Made by a program: the position numbers and the translations under genes
Notes under the pieces: generated by a model
Told to the model about the DNA's origin: nothing
Seen by the model: only the letters and a program-made list of their open reading frames with translations
Database searches by the model: none
Shown: piece by piece, positions 26,232 through 36,161 of the stretch
Numbering within the stretch: position 1 is the stretch's first letter
Layout of the letters: every line of letters starts with the position of its first letter
Source: Oscillospiraceae bacterium
GTDB taxonomy: Bacteria > Bacillota > Clostridia > Oscillospirales > CAG-382
Length of the DNA: 36,161 bases
Assembly: GCA_015065225.1 (NCBI GenBank)
Contig: SVQR01000012.1
Location: 1 to 36,161, forward strand
Direction of reading: 5' to 3'

Positions 26232-26395
26232 TTTAAGATAAGAATTTAAAGTCAAGGCCGGCCGATGTGTCGGTCTTTTCGATTAGTATGGGGAACTTGC
26301 TTTCGCGAGGATGTTCTGTACCGAATGTTGTCGTTTGAAATGTGCCTTCGGCAATATCGTTCGGATGCTTCTGCGAAGCTGAAAGGAAGATAGTG

Positions 26396-27784
26396 ATGGA
26401 TAATTATCCCAATTCCACCGTTGCTGCAATATCCACTCCTTCCGGTAAGGGTGGTATTGCCGTTATAAGAGTCAGCGGTGACAGAGCGATAGAGATATGC
26501 GAAAAGGTTTTCGTTCCTTTGAAGGGAACACTTTCCGAAAAGGCATCTAACATAGCGGTATACGGTAATATTTTCTACCGCGGTGAGAAGATAGATGACG
26601 GTATTGCGACTGTTTTTCGCGCACCCAAAAGCTATACAGGTGAGGATACGGTAGAGATAAGCTGTCACGGAAGCGAGATCGGTGCTTCGCTGGTGCTTTC
26701 CGCACTGATGGAGAACGGTGCTGTTGCCGCAGGTCCCGGTGAATTTACAAAGAGGGCTTTTCTTTCCGGAAAGCTCACTCTTTCTCAGGCTGAGGCGGTT
26801 GGTGAGCTTATTGATGCAGAAACTGTTGCGGGGGCAAGGCTTTCCGCTTCACATCTTTCGGGGGTGCTTGGCGAGAAGATATCCTCATTTGCAGACAGAA
26901 TAACGTCTGTTCTGACCAGTGTTTATGCTTATATTGATTATCCCGATGAAGATATTGCGGATATGTCGGATGACGAGATGAGAAGTGCCTGCTCGGAGAT
27001 ACTTGCGGACATGAGGAAGCTTTCGTCGACATATGATACGGGAAGGGCGATATCCAAGGGTATTCCCTGTGCTATAATCGGTGCGCCCAATGTGGGTAAG
27101 TCATCTTTCCTTAATATGCTGACCGGTTCTGACAGAGCTATCGTTACTGATATTGCAGGTACGACAAGAGATGTTATTACAGAGAGTGCGGTCGTGGGCA
27201 ATATAAAGCTGCTTCTTTCGGATACTGCGGGTATTCGTGATACGGAGGATGTAGTTGAGAAGATCGGTGTTGAACGTTCGAGGAAGGAGCTTTCGAGATC
27301 TGAGCTTGTGTTTGTGCTGTTTGATACCTCACGGGCGATCTCGGAGGAGGACAAAAACATTCTTACACAACTTTCCGAATACCGTGACAAGAGGATAGTT
27401 GCTGTTCTCAACAAGCAGGATATTGCCGGATATACCGATGAATACAAAGCTGCTGTTGCCGATATTACAGATCATGTTCTTGAGCTCAGTACCGTTACGG
27501 AAAGCGGAAGAGAAACTCTTGAGGCTGTGCTTGCGGAAATATTCCCCGGCGGTGATGATGAGATAAGAAGCGGTCTTATACTTACCGGTGTCAGAAGATA
27601 TACTTCACTTAAGAATGCCGAGGATTGTCTTGAAGCGGCAATTGAGGCTTTGACGGTGCTTACACCGGATATGTGCTGTTCCGAGCTTGAGAATGCAGTG
27701 AAGTTCTTGCTTGAGATAGACGGCAGAAGTGTCAACGAGAGGATAGTTGACGGGATATTTGCACATTTCTGTGTGGGTAAATAG
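26396..27784 (+). CDS. mnmE: tRNA uridine-5-carboxymethylaminomethyl(34) synthesis GTPase MnmE (TrmE)
   Basis: ORF track opens at 26342, but ATG 26396 after GAAAGGAAG gives MDNYPNSTVAAISTPSGKGGIAVIRVSGD; GAPNVGKSSFLN and DIAGTTRD GTPase motifs; C-terminal CVGK. Confidence 0.95.
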   Translation: MDNYPNSTVAAISTPSGKGGIAVIRVSGDRAIEICEKVFVPLKGTLSEKASNIAVYGNIFYRGEKIDDGIATVFRAPKSYTGEDTVEISCHGSEIGASLVLSALMENGAVAAGPGEFTKRAFLSGKLTLSQAEAVGELIDAETVAGARLSASHLSGVLGEKISSFADRITSVLTSVYAYIDYPDEDIADMSDDEMRSACSEILADMRKLSSTYDTGRAISKGIPCAIIGAPNVGKSSFLNMLTGSDRAIVTDIAGTTRDVITESAVVGNIKLLLSDTAGIRDTEDVVEKIGVERSRKELSRSELVFVLFDTSRAISEEDKNILTQLSEYRDKRIVAVLNKQDIAGYTDEYKAAVADITDHVLELSTVTESGRETLEAVLAEIFPGGDDEIRSGLILTGVRRYTSLKNAEDCLEAAIEALTVLTPDMCCSELENAVKFLLEIDGRSVNERIVDGIFAHFCVGK

Positions 27785-27811
27785 TTTTAGACCGAATACG
27801 GATAAAAGAAT

Positions 27812-27851
27812 GGCGGTGTATCTTTGTGTGATACATCGCCTCGTTTTTTTG
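27812..27851 (+). terminator. Rho-independent terminator after mnmE
   Basis: GGCGGTGTATC-TTTGTGT-GATACATCGCC, then TCGTTTTTTT. Confidence 0.8.
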
Positions 27852-27852
27852 T

Positions 27853-28944
27853 TTATTTGAGATTTATGAGAGTAAATGCAAGATTTTCAAGTATTCTGTA
27901 ACCGTCGGAACGTCTTTTGAGCTTTGCATCGGCATCAAGGCAGGCATCCGCAAACTTTTTGACGTAGCCTTTGCCGCCTGCGGATATTGATGCTGTGTAT
28001 TTTTTTACCACAAAATCACGAAGTCCCGAAAGGTTTATTATTTCTGCCGTTCCCCTGCCCTCTCGGGAAAGCGAATAGATTATGCTCATGTCGGTCGCCA
28101 TCTTACTTATTGCGCCAAAGATCATGAGGGGATCTGTTTTTGTGCGTTTGAGCTTTGAAAGGGCATCTATTGCGGCTTCAAAGTTCTTTGCGGATATTGC
28201 GTTTGTGACATCGAAGGTTATGGCTTCGGTGTTTTTGATGCAGACGTGATCTATGTCCTCACGGGTGACAGCGGTTCTTTTTTGGAATGACAGATATGCA
28301 CACAGCTTTTCTGTTTCGTTGGCAAGCAGACACATATCCGTTCCGACGCAGTCGCAAAGATACCTTACGTCATTCTGGTCTATGGCTATCTTTTCCTTAT
28401 CAAAGTGTTTTTTTATCCAGCGAAGAAGCGTGGGATCTCCCGGTGCGGCTCGTTGAAAATCACAGACAAGAGCATTTTCCGAGAGCTTTTTTATTATTGC
28501 GGTATTGGATTTTCCTTTCACGGGATCAATATTGGAGAAATAGATGACCACCACGGTCATATCTCCGACATCGGACAGCATATCGTAGACATCAGACATC
28601 TCACGTTCCGAGAGCTTTGAAAAGTCCGGGCTGTCCAGCTTTACTACCCGTATGTTTGATGCTGTCGGATCGCTGTCTCCGAACAGGGAGAATTCCTGCA
28701 TGGGAACTGCGGATATCTCATCGCACAGCTCACCGAAATCCACCTCGCCTCGAAGGACACTTACATTTACCGATTCGCCGGAGGCACGGCACAGCTCACC
28801 AAAGTAATAGCGTTTCATGTATTCCTCGTCACCGCTGAAGACATACACGCCTGCGGGAGCTTTTTCCGCAAGCCTTCTTTTCAGCTCGGCAAGGTTTTCC
28901 TTTGAATTATCTTCTTTTTTACCGTATTGTTTCTTAAATGCCAT
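27853..28944 (-). CDS. holA: DNA polymerase III subunit delta
   Basis: 363 aa; GVYVFSGDEEYMKRYYFGEL, WIKKHFDKEKIAIDQNDVRYLCDCVGTDMCLLANETEKLCAYL, typical HolA layout. Confidence 0.9.
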   Translation of the reverse strand: MAFKKQYGKKEDNSKENLAELKRRLAEKAPAGVYVFSGDEEYMKRYYFGELCRASGESVNVSVLRGEVDFGELCDEISAVPMQEFSLFGDSDPTASNIRVVKLDSPDFSKLSEREMSDVYDMLSDVGDMTVVVIYFSNIDPVKGKSNTAIIKKLSENALVCDFQRAAPGDPTLLRWIKKHFDKEKIAIDQNDVRYLCDCVGTDMCLLANETEKLCAYLSFQKRTAVTREDIDHVCIKNTEAITFDVTNAISAKNFEAAIDALSKLKRTKTDPLMIFGAISKMATDMSIIYSLSREGRGTAEIINLSGLRDFVVKKYTASISAGGKGYVKKFADACLDADAKLKRRSDGYRILENLAFTLINLK

Positions 28945-28958
28945 ATATGACCTCTTTT

Positions 28959-29837
28959 TCAGAAATCAAAGTCGGGAACGTATTCCTCACGCGCGGAGCT
29001 TTTTTCCTGGGTATAGCCGTTGGTGATACCCAGTTTTTCCGCGTGTTTTATGACTTTGTCGTATTCGAGAGTTGTAAGCTTTCTTGATATTTCCGGGTAT
29101 TCATATGCTTTATAAGTCGGGAAATACTGCCGCATTATGCTGATATACAGCCCGGATGTATCGTACTTTTCCGAGAGCTTATCCAAAATCTCCATTGAAT
29201 CACGGTACATTCCCGGAAGGACAAGGTGACGTATAAGTACACCGCTTTTCATATGCCCTTCGCTGTCAAACTTCGGATATCCCGTCTGTCGGAACATTTC
29301 CTCAATTGCGGAAAAGGTCACGTCAAAGTAATCTTTGGCGGCGGAATATTTCAGGGAATATTCCGATGAATGATACTTTATGTCGGGGAGGTAGATATCC
29401 ACAAGTCCGGAAAGTGTTTTCAAGGTTTCGGTTTTTTCGTAGCCGCCTGTATTCCATACGACAGGGATACCGAGCTTATCCTTTACCTTTTCAAGAGCTT
29501 TTGCGATATCAAGGCTGTAGTGAGTCGGATTTACAAGGTTGAGGTTTACTGCGCCCATATCACGGACACGAAGGAAGATATCCGGAAGCTCGGATGCGGT
29601 AATATCCCGTCCGCGCAGTCCCGATGATATCTCGTGATTCTGGCAGAATACGCATTTAAGCGAACAGCCCGAGAAAAATACTGTTCCCGAGCCTTTGCCG
29701 TATGATATGCAGGGTTCCTCCCACTCGTGGAGTCCCACTCTTGCGATGCGGATCTTATCGTCTGCACCGCAGAAGCCTTTTTCCTTTGTTCTGTCACGTC
29801 CGCAGTTTCGCGGGCATAGCGTGCATTTGTTGTTCAT
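28959..29837 (-). CDS. Radical SAM protein (PflA-like, COG1313 style)
   Basis: 292 aa; MNNKCTLCPRNCGRDR..GFCGA and FFSGCSLKCVFCQNHEIS (CxxxCxxC). Confidence 0.9.
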   Translation of the reverse strand: MNNKCTLCPRNCGRDRTKEKGFCGADDKIRIARVGLHEWEEPCISYGKGSGTVFFSGCSLKCVFCQNHEISSGLRGRDITASELPDIFLRVRDMGAVNLNLVNPTHYSLDIAKALEKVKDKLGIPVVWNTGGYEKTETLKTLSGLVDIYLPDIKYHSSEYSLKYSAAKDYFDVTFSAIEEMFRQTGYPKFDSEGHMKSGVLIRHLVLPGMYRDSMEILDKLSEKYDTSGLYISIMRQYFPTYKAYEYPEISRKLTTLEYDKVIKHAEKLGITNGYTQEKSSAREEYVPDFDF

Positions 29838-30388
29838 ACCGATTTCTCTATTCTGAATATCCTCATGAGAAGGATAAGTACAAAGTATACTATCACCACG
29901 GAGATCAGATTATGTAAGTATTCCGGCAATACTGCTCCGAAAAGTATATCCGGGAAGCTGATATTGTGCCATGTTCCGAGAAGATAGAAGGTGCTGACCA
30001 CAGCACGCAGAAGAAGAAGCGGTATGGCGATTAGCACGATATTGACTACTCCCCTGCCCGCAAAGAATCTTGAAAGTCTCGGAGCATAGTGTCCGCAAAG
30101 ACAGTATGTGAGAGATGAGAACATGGGAACGGAGCAGGTGATATCTATCACAAAGCCGAATATCATTCCGAGCACCACGCTGCGTTTTGATGAGATAAGT
30201 ACGGCACTGCAGATGACAAGTGAGAGCATTATGTCGGGCTTTACGGTATTTATCTGCTCTGTTCCCGTAAACGACAGGATATCCGGTCTTACTCCGAGAT
30301 ATGGTACCACCGAAGCGGTAAGAAGATAAAACACAGTATACAGGACTATTGAAAATATCAGTTCTCTTTTACCGCTTGAATGAAGCAT
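29834..30388 (-). CDS. mreD: Rod shape-determining protein MreD
   Basis: 184 aa, multi-TM: VVPYLGVRPDILSF..., VLGMIFGFVIDITCSVPMFSSLTYCLCGHYAPRL. ATGA overlap with the radical SAM gene. Confidence 0.75.
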   Translation of the reverse strand: MLHSSGKRELIFSIVLYTVFYLLTASVVPYLGVRPDILSFTGTEQINTVKPDIMLSLVICSAVLISSKRSVVLGMIFGFVIDITCSVPMFSSLTYCLCGHYAPRLSRFFAGRGVVNIVLIAIPLLLLRAVVSTFYLLGTWHNISFPDILFGAVLPEYLHNLISVVIVYFVLILLMRIFRIEKSV

Positions 30389-30418
30389 TTCCTTTCTCCT
30401 TTCGGTCTGTTGATATTT

Positions 30419-31540
30419 TTACTGTTCGGGCTTGAGCATGGAGATAAGCTCCATCTTATAGTTTGCGAGCACTTCTTCGTTTACCTTTACCTTTGCTATA
30501 TAAGGCTCAAGCATCTTGGTGTATGCCGCACTCAAAAGTACTGTGTCTATATTGTTCTTTACATCGGCATAGAGGTTGTATTTGGTCTTGTCCATGGGAT
30601 ATTTCTTCATGATGTGTGCACCGTAGGAGGTGTAGACTGTTCTTGTCTCGCCTTCCTTCATATCAAGGGCGGCATCCTGGAATTCCGGCATGAATTTATT
30701 GTCGTTTGTTACAAAGTAGCCTTCCGTGTAGACCTGTGTTCCGGGATCTGACGAAGCAAACTCTTCATAGACTGTCTCGTATTCTTCGCCTGCGGAAAGT
30801 CTTGCTTCTATCGTGCGTACTTCGGCGAGCTTTGCTTCCTTTTCCTCTGCGGTAAGGGAGACTTTTTCGCCCGCTTCGTTGGTCTTTGTCTCGGTATTGA
30901 TAAGGATATGCTTTACTATTGCGTAGTTATCTTGGAAATAGTCCATCTTTTCCTCTTCCGAAACGTAGACTGCACCGCGAAGCTCTGTTGTCTTATAATT
31001 CATCTCGTAGTATTTGCGGAAATCTTCCATTGTGATGCCCACACTTGAGAGGAGGGATTCAAAGTCTGCCTTTGAGCCGATCGTGTACTGAAGCTCGGAT
31101 ACCACGTTATCCACCCATGCATCCATCTTTGCGTATGAGGCAGAAAGGTATTTTCCCTCGACCGTCTCTTCATCCTTCATAGTGTCAAAGAGATATGATG
31201 CGACGACCATTTTCTTTGCGCTGTCAAGGGCGATCTTGTCGTTGTATTCTCCGAAGGTCATATCTGAAACCGAGTCGATGACGGCATCTCCGAGAAAATC
31301 GCTGAGCTTGTATGTCCAGAGTTCGGGAATATCTTCCTGATAACCGATGGATGCGAGAGTTGCGGTCTTTTCCATGGACATATGGTAAGACACCATGTTT
31401 TCGTTGAAGCCTTCGGCAATCTCTCCGTTGTCATCTTCTATATATATTATATCGTATTTCTTTCCGCATGAGGTAAGTGAGAATGCCGCTGTGGTTACAA
31501 CAAGTACGGCACAGAGTATTCTTGCAAATATATTCTTCAT
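30419..31540 (-). CDS. Peptidylprolyl isomerase lipoprotein (PrsA/SurA-like)
   Basis: 373 aa; lipobox FSLTSC; parvulin-like KHILINTETKTNEAGEKVSLTAEEKEAKLAEVRTIEARLSAGEEYETVYEEFASSDPGT. Confidence 0.88.
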   Translation of the reverse strand: MKNIFARILCAVLVVTTAAFSLTSCGKKYDIIYIEDDNGEIAEGFNENMVSYHMSMEKTATLASIGYQEDIPELWTYKLSDFLGDAVIDSVSDMTFGEYNDKIALDSAKKMVVASYLFDTMKDEETVEGKYLSASYAKMDAWVDNVVSELQYTIGSKADFESLLSSVGITMEDFRKYYEMNYKTTELRGAVYVSEEEKMDYFQDNYAIVKHILINTETKTNEAGEKVSLTAEEKEAKLAEVRTIEARLSAGEEYETVYEEFASSDPGTQVYTEGYFVTNDNKFMPEFQDAALDMKEGETRTVYTSYGAHIMKKYPMDKTKYNLYADVKNNIDTVLLSAAYTKMLEPYIAKVKVNEEVLANYKMELISMLKPEQ

Positions 31541-31604
31541 TGTTTATACCTTTCCTTATCCGTTTTGCTTATTAATATTTATACATTATATATTGTAACA
31601 GACA

Positions 31605-34600
31605 TCATTCCTCTTTTGGTGAATAAAGATTAAATATTTTCTCCGTCATTTTCTCTATATCGTTTTCCGAGGCATATTTTATGCTGTAGTAAGGCTCCGC
31701 ACCCGAACAGTAAAGAAGGCTTTTGCCAAATTCTGCGTACATTGATTTGAGTATCTCCTTTGAGGGTGTTTCCGGATATACATTGAGTCTGCCGGATCTG
31801 AGTTCAAGACGTTTTATGCGGAGCTTTTCACCGGTAGCGCGGACAAGGGATATCCATATGAGCGTAGTTACAGATTTCGGCATCTCACCGTATCTGTCAA
31901 GAAGTTCATCCGTTACGTCGTCGGCGTCTTCCTTTGATTCTATTGCGGCTATTTTTTTGTATGCTTCTATTCTTGCCCCCGGCATGGAGATGTAGCTTTC
32001 CGGGATGTATGCGTTTCTGCCGAAATCCACGGTACATTCGCATTTCTTTGCTTTGGCTTCGCCTTTTTCTTCAAGGACAGCCTCTTCGAGAAGTTTTATA
32101 TACAGGTCATATCCGACAGCTTCAAGATGTCCCGACTGCTCTGCTCCGAGAAGGTTTCCCGCACCGCGTATCTCGAGGTCTCGCATGGCTATCTTGAAGC
32201 CTGAGCCGAATTCGGTATATTCGCGTACCGCCTCAAGTCTTTTCTGTGCTACCTCGGACAGTGCTTTTGATCCGTCGTAGGTGAGGTATGCGTAGGCTCG
32301 CCTTGTGCTTCTGCCGACTCTTCCGCGGATCTGATGCAGCTGTGAAAGGCCCATTCTGTCGGCGTGTTCTATTATGAGGGTATTGGCGTTGGGGACATCC
32401 ACTCCCGTTTCAATTATGGTGGTGCAGACAAGAACGTCTATATCACCGTCAACCAGCTTTCGCCATATATCCGATAGCAGGTCTTCCGTCATCTGACCGT
32501 GTGCTACGGCGATATTGGCATCCGGGACTATCTTTCTTATGGTTTCGGCAGTACCTTCTATGCCGTCCACTTTATTGCGGAGATAAAAGACCTGACCGCC
32601 TCGGCGAAGCTCTCGCTTTATTGCCTCGCCTATGACTTCCATGTCGTGCTCCATGACATAGGTCTGCACAGGGTATCTGTCCTGTGGAGCTTCCTCAAGT
32701 ACGGACATATCACGGATACCCGCCATTGCCATATTGAGAGTTCTGGGGATAGGCGTTGCCGTAAGTGTGAGTACGTCTATATTCTCCGCAAGCTGCTTTA
32801 GCTTTTCCTTATGGGCAACACCGAAGCGTTGCTCTTCGTCAACCACGAGAAGTCCGAGATCCTTGAATTCTATGTCCTTGGAAAGAAGTCTGTGTGTTCC
32901 GATTATGAGATCAATGCCGCCTGTTCTGAGCTTTTTTATGGTCTCTTTTATCTGCTTGGGAGATTTGAATCTTGAGATCACGTCTATATTACAGGGGAAA
33001 TCGCTGAATCTTGAAAGTGCCGTTTCGTAGTGCTGCCATGCGAGAATGGTGGTTGGCACAAGTATTGCCGCCTGCTTGCCTTCCGCTATACATTTGAACA
33101 CCGCACGAAGAGCCACTTCCGTTTTACCGAAGCCAACATCTCCGCAGAGAAGTCTGTCCATGGGGTAGGATTGCTCCATGTCCTTTTTGATCTCGGAAAT
33201 TGCTTCAAGCTGACCGTCGGTTTCCTCGTATATGAATTTCCCTTCAAAATCCATCTGCCATTCGCTGTCCGCGGAAAATGCGTAGCCGGGAAGTCTTCTT
33301 CTTTTGGCATACAGCTCGATAAGCTCCTTTGCCATGTCTTTTGCGGCTTTTTTTACTCTTGTTTTGGTCTTTTGCCAATCGTTGCCGCCTATTCTGGAGA
33401 GCTTTACGTTTTCGCCCGCACCTGCGTATCTTGATACTCTGTCAAGCTGATCTGCCGGGACATAATTTACGTCGTTGCCTGCGTATAGAATGGTGATATA
33501 GTCCCTTGTAATACCGCCGACGGTGAGTGTCTTTATGCCGTCATAGCGTCCGATACCGTGTACTGTATGGACAACGTAGTCACCGACCGAAAGATCCTGA
33601 TAGGACAATATTTTTTTTGCACTGGACTTGCTTCTGCCGGAGCGTCTTGCCGCAGCTTTCGTTGCGGTATACTCGGTATTGCCCTCGGTGAGGAAGGCGA
33701 GCTTTGATGTTGTCAGCTCAAATCCGGGGAATACGTGGGTGGATTCGTCTTTGTAGGTTATATATACATATTCCGTATTCATTGATGCGATATCAAGCTC
33801 GGAAGGAGAAACGAACACTGATTTTATGTGTCTTTCCGCCATAAGAGAATTGAGTACGCCCGCACTGTGAACGGAGGATGCGAGGATTATGGATCTGAAG
33901 CCTCTTTCGCGGTAGTCCTCCAGGTCGTCGCAGAGAACTTCCATATCCTTTGTAAAGGCTGTGGTGGCTTTTGTTCTGAAAGTATAGATACCCGAAAACT
34001 TCATGTTCGAGCTTTGTGTGAAGGTATTGCAGACAAGAGTCGGTCTTTCACGCACCTTTGAGAGAAGATATTCGTAGTTTTCGCAATAGGATGTCTTTTT
34101 GAGATTTATCTCGCCGTGTTCCGCAAGGAATGTTACCGTTTGTGCTGTCTGAAGCTCAAAATTTTCCAGACGTTCCGTTATTCTTGCAAGGTCAAAGAGG
34201 AATATGCCTCCTTCGGCATAATCCAGGAGGGTACATTTTTCCTCCATTATTGAGGGGAGATATTTATCTATGCATGGAAGGTCACCGTCGGCAAGAGATG
34301 CTTTTTCCGACAGGAGCTTTGTTATAAGGCTTTCGTAGTCTGCGACTTTCAGCTTATCTCCGCTTCGCTCTGCCATCATCCGGCGTTTCTGTGCGTTGCC
34401 GAGAAGCTCATCTATCTCCGCTTCGGCTTTTTTTGTTTCTTCGGCTGTCAGGACAATTTCCTTTGCCGGTGTTATGGTTATCTCGGATACGTTTTCGGTT
34501 CTTCTCTGGGTTAGTATATCGAATGTGCCTGCGCAGTCCACCTCGTCACCGAAGAATTCCACTCTAACGGGATTATCGGCATCCGGAGGAAACACATCGA

Positions 34601-35195
34601 GGATATCGCCTCGGATGGCGAACTGTCCCTTGCCTTCTACGGTATCGGCTCTTGAATATCCGAGGTAGACAAGTTTTTCGCAAAGCTCGTTTGTAGGGTA
34701 TTCTTCGCCGATCTTAAGGACAATCTCATCGGTGCATCTTTTTTTCGGTGGGAGTATTCCGAGCATTGCTTCCGGTACACAGATAACTATCTTTGCTTTT
34801 CCTTTTGCGATAGCGCGAAGGGCTGTTATACGTTCATGCTCGAATTCACGGCTTGTTGCGCTGATATTATAGAACACGTAGTCACGCTGTGAAAAGACAA
34901 GTATGCCGTCGGAAAAGGATGACAGGAATCTTGCCAGGTTATGAGCCGTCTTTTCGTCCGGTACGCATATGATACTGCATTTACCGTTATCCGTCACCGT
35001 TTCCTCATTTGCTAAAGCATAGCAGAGTGCCGCACGGGGAGTATCGGCAAGACCTGTTGCCATGAGTGCGTCATCACGGTAGAGGCTGCCTACAGCTTTG
35101 AACATTTCAAGTCTTGCGACGATGCGGGCATATTCCGGCTCACGCTTTATTGCTTCGGTTATCATGGCGGCTTCGTTTGTTCTGAAGTTTGTCAT
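31605..35195 (-). CDS. mfd: Transcription-repair coupling factor Mfd
   Basis: ORF track opens at GTG 35231; ATG 35195 behind GGGAGA preferred. YVVHTVHGIGRYDGIKTL RID, LLCGDVGFGKTEVALRAVFKC, DEEQRFGV, TATPIPRTLNMA, IRGRVGRS motifs. Confidence 0.95.
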   Translation of the reverse strand: MTNFRTNEAAMITEAIKREPEYARIVARLEMFKAVGSLYRDDALMATGLADTPRAALCYALANEETVTDNGKCSIICVPDEKTAHNLARFLSSFSDGILVFSQRDYVFYNISATSREFEHERITALRAIAKGKAKIVICVPEAMLGILPPKKRCTDEIVLKIGEEYPTNELCEKLVYLGYSRADTVEGKGQFAIRGDILDVFPPDADNPVRVEFFGDEVDCAGTFDILTQRRTENVSEITITPAKEIVLTAEETKKAEAEIDELLGNAQKRRMMAERSGDKLKVADYESLITKLLSEKASLADGDLPCIDKYLPSIMEEKCTLLDYAEGGIFLFDLARITERLENFELQTAQTVTFLAEHGEINLKKTSYCENYEYLLSKVRERPTLVCNTFTQSSNMKFSGIYTFRTKATTAFTKDMEVLCDDLEDYRERGFRSIILASSVHSAGVLNSLMAERHIKSVFVSPSELDIASMNTEYVYITYKDESTHVFPGFELTTSKLAFLTEGNTEYTATKAAARRSGRSKSSAKKILSYQDLSVGDYVVHTVHGIGRYDGIKTLTVGGITRDYITILYAGNDVNYVPADQLDRVSRYAGAGENVKLSRIGGNDWQKTKTRVKKAAKDMAKELIELYAKRRRLPGYAFSADSEWQMDFEGKFIYEETDGQLEAISEIKKDMEQSYPMDRLLCGDVGFGKTEVALRAVFKCIAEGKQAAILVPTTILAWQHYETALSRFSDFPCNIDVISRFKSPKQIKETIKKLRTGGIDLIIGTHRLLSKDIEFKDLGLLVVDEEQRFGVAHKEKLKQLAENIDVLTLTATPIPRTLNMAMAGIRDMSVLEEAPQDRYPVQTYVMEHDMEVIGEAIKRELRRGGQVFYLRNKVDGIEGTAETIRKIVPDANIAVAHGQMTEDLLSDIWRKLVDGDIDVLVCTTIIETGVDVPNANTLIIEHADRMGLSQLHQIRGRVGRSTRRAYAYLTYDGSKALSEVAQKRLEAVREYTEFGSGFKIAMRDLEIRGAGNLLGAEQSGHLEAVGYDLYIKLLEEAVLEEKGEAKAKKCECTVDFGRNAYIPESYISMPGARIEAYKKIAAIESKEDADDVTDELLDRYGEMPKSVTTLIWISLVRATGEKLRIKRLELRSGRLNVYPETPSKEILKSMYAEFGKSLLYCSGAEPYYSIKYASENDIEKMTEKIFNLYSPKEE

Positions 35196-35274
35196 TTTTC
35201 TCCCTGCCTTTCGGTAAAACGGATTTGGCACATAAGGAGATGTCCCCCCCTATGCGCCTTTTTGTTGCTTATGT

Positions 35275-35303
35275 ATTATATATTATTTTTGTGGGTTTGT
35301 CAA
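35275..35303 (-). promoter_or_regulatory. Sigma-A promoter for mfd
   Basis: Minus strand TTGACA - 17 nt - TATAAT. Confidence 0.85.
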
Positions 35304-35338
35304 GATATACGCATAAAAATATCCCTTCGGATCACGTT

Positions 35339-35372
35339 GAAAAATACCGTACCACGCACAGGCATGGTACGG
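35339..35372 (-). terminator. Terminator for the subtilase gene
   Basis: CCGTACCA ... TGGTACGG 8-bp stem followed on the minus strand by TATTTTT. Confidence 0.75.
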
Positions 35373-35436
35373 CAGTTTTGTATATGTTTGGTACTCAAAT
35401 TCCGGGACAACATATGAATTCTACGGAGCTTCGCTT

Positions 35437-36161
35437 TTATTTTGTCAGTGCGGAGCCTATAGGATTAAATGTATAACGGTCAAGCTCAAAGAACTTAGAC
35501 ATACTTCCGGAGGAAGCGATGCTAAATGTCGTACTCTCTCCGTTGGCGAGAGTCACGTCCTTTAAGGAGATCGCTGTCATTTTGTTTCCGGTGTAATTCG
35601 AGAATATCAGCTTTGATGAGTACGTTGAATCGAGTCCGTTTCTTATTGCGACGTTGCAGGTGTTTTTGTATTTTACTATTGGGGAGCGATAGAACTTTCC
35701 GTCAAGGAGTACAGGGACTATTGCGGCGCAGTTTACTTTGCCGTGGCCGTAGCTCATATCCCAGCCTTCTGTGCCGAGGTCTGTGGCTGCATCGCATATC
35801 AGTTTTTTCAGCTCGGAGGGAGTGATATTCGGCTTATATCCGAGAATAAGTGATGCAACGCCTGTTACAATAGGACATGAAAAAGATGTACCGTTGTTAT
35901 ATCTGTATCCGGTATTTTGATTCAGGAGACCGTATATCATCCTTCCCGGTGCGGAAATATCTACACCGTTATTTTCCTGTGATGAATTCCAATGGGTATC
36001 ATCTACGGTTATGTTTGCGACGGAAATTGCAGCATCATACGATGCGGGATAATAATCGGCATCACCGCCTACGGTGTTTGATGAACCGCCCCCGTTTCCT
36101 GTCGCAACTATAACCGGAACGCCCTTTGAAACAGCATAGTTTGTTGCCTCCAAAAGAGTCT
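35437..36161 (-). CDS. S8 (subtilisin-like) serine peptidase, 5'-truncated by window edge
   Basis: Open to the window end; GVPVIVATGNGG oxyanion region, VDISAPG, catalytic Ser motif NGTSFSCPIVTGVASLIL. Asp/His catalytic residues lie outside the window. Confidence 0.9.
   Translation of the reverse strand, partial: TLLEATNYAVSKGVPVIVATGNGGGSSNTVGGDADYYPASYDAAISVANITVDDTHWNSSQENNGVDISAPGRMIYGLLNQNTGYRYNNGTSFSCPIVTGVASLILGYKPNITPSELKKLICDAATDLGTEGWDMSYGHGKVNCAAIVPVLLDGKFYRSPIVKYKNTCNVAIRNGLDSTYSSKLIFSNYTGNKMTAISLKDVTLANGESTTFSIASSGSMSKFFELDRYTFNPIGSALTK

Noticed and set aside
26259-26280. Possible terminator between secG and mnmE (GGCCGA-TGTG-TCGGTC TTTT)
   Set aside because: Short stem with a G-U pair and short T-tract; too weak to call confidently.

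Overview
The window looks like chromosomal DNA from a low-to-moderate-GC Firmicute, probably a gut clostridial or ruminococcal relative (inferred from gene content and sigma-A-like promoters). I assign 26 protein-coding genes. Most are housekeeping or conserved: a QueG-like Fe-S protein (partial), rsmG, a DMT transporter, a flavin reductase-like protein, two tandem MBL hydrolases, rlmB, mscS, a Gfo/Idh/MocA oxidoreductase, tadA, a CPBP protease, an RpiR regulator, a CYTH protein, a split chromate transporter pair, apgM, an AraC regulator, secG, mnmE, holA, a radical SAM protein, mreD, a PrsA-like PPIase, mfd and a partial subtilase. No rRNA, tRNA, CRISPR array or transposase was recognised. 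The most unusual items are: (i) a 1043-aa membrane protein between rlmB and mscS whose C-terminal half reads like a P-type ATPase that has lost its catalytic motifs, behind a ~470-aa acidic, probably disordered N-terminus with a repeated PDLD motif; (ii) a Lys/Asp/Gly/His-rich low-complexity extension shared, even at nucleotide level, by a flavin reductase-like protein (C-terminus) and RlmB (N-terminus); (iii) SecG with an acidic APADETAE repeat tail; (iv) a 1757-aa exported protein with four long internal repeats, central SLH modules and a C-terminal beta-helix-like domain; (v) a hairpin-rich intergenic element downstream of apgM. All calls come from reading the sequence; no database search was run.
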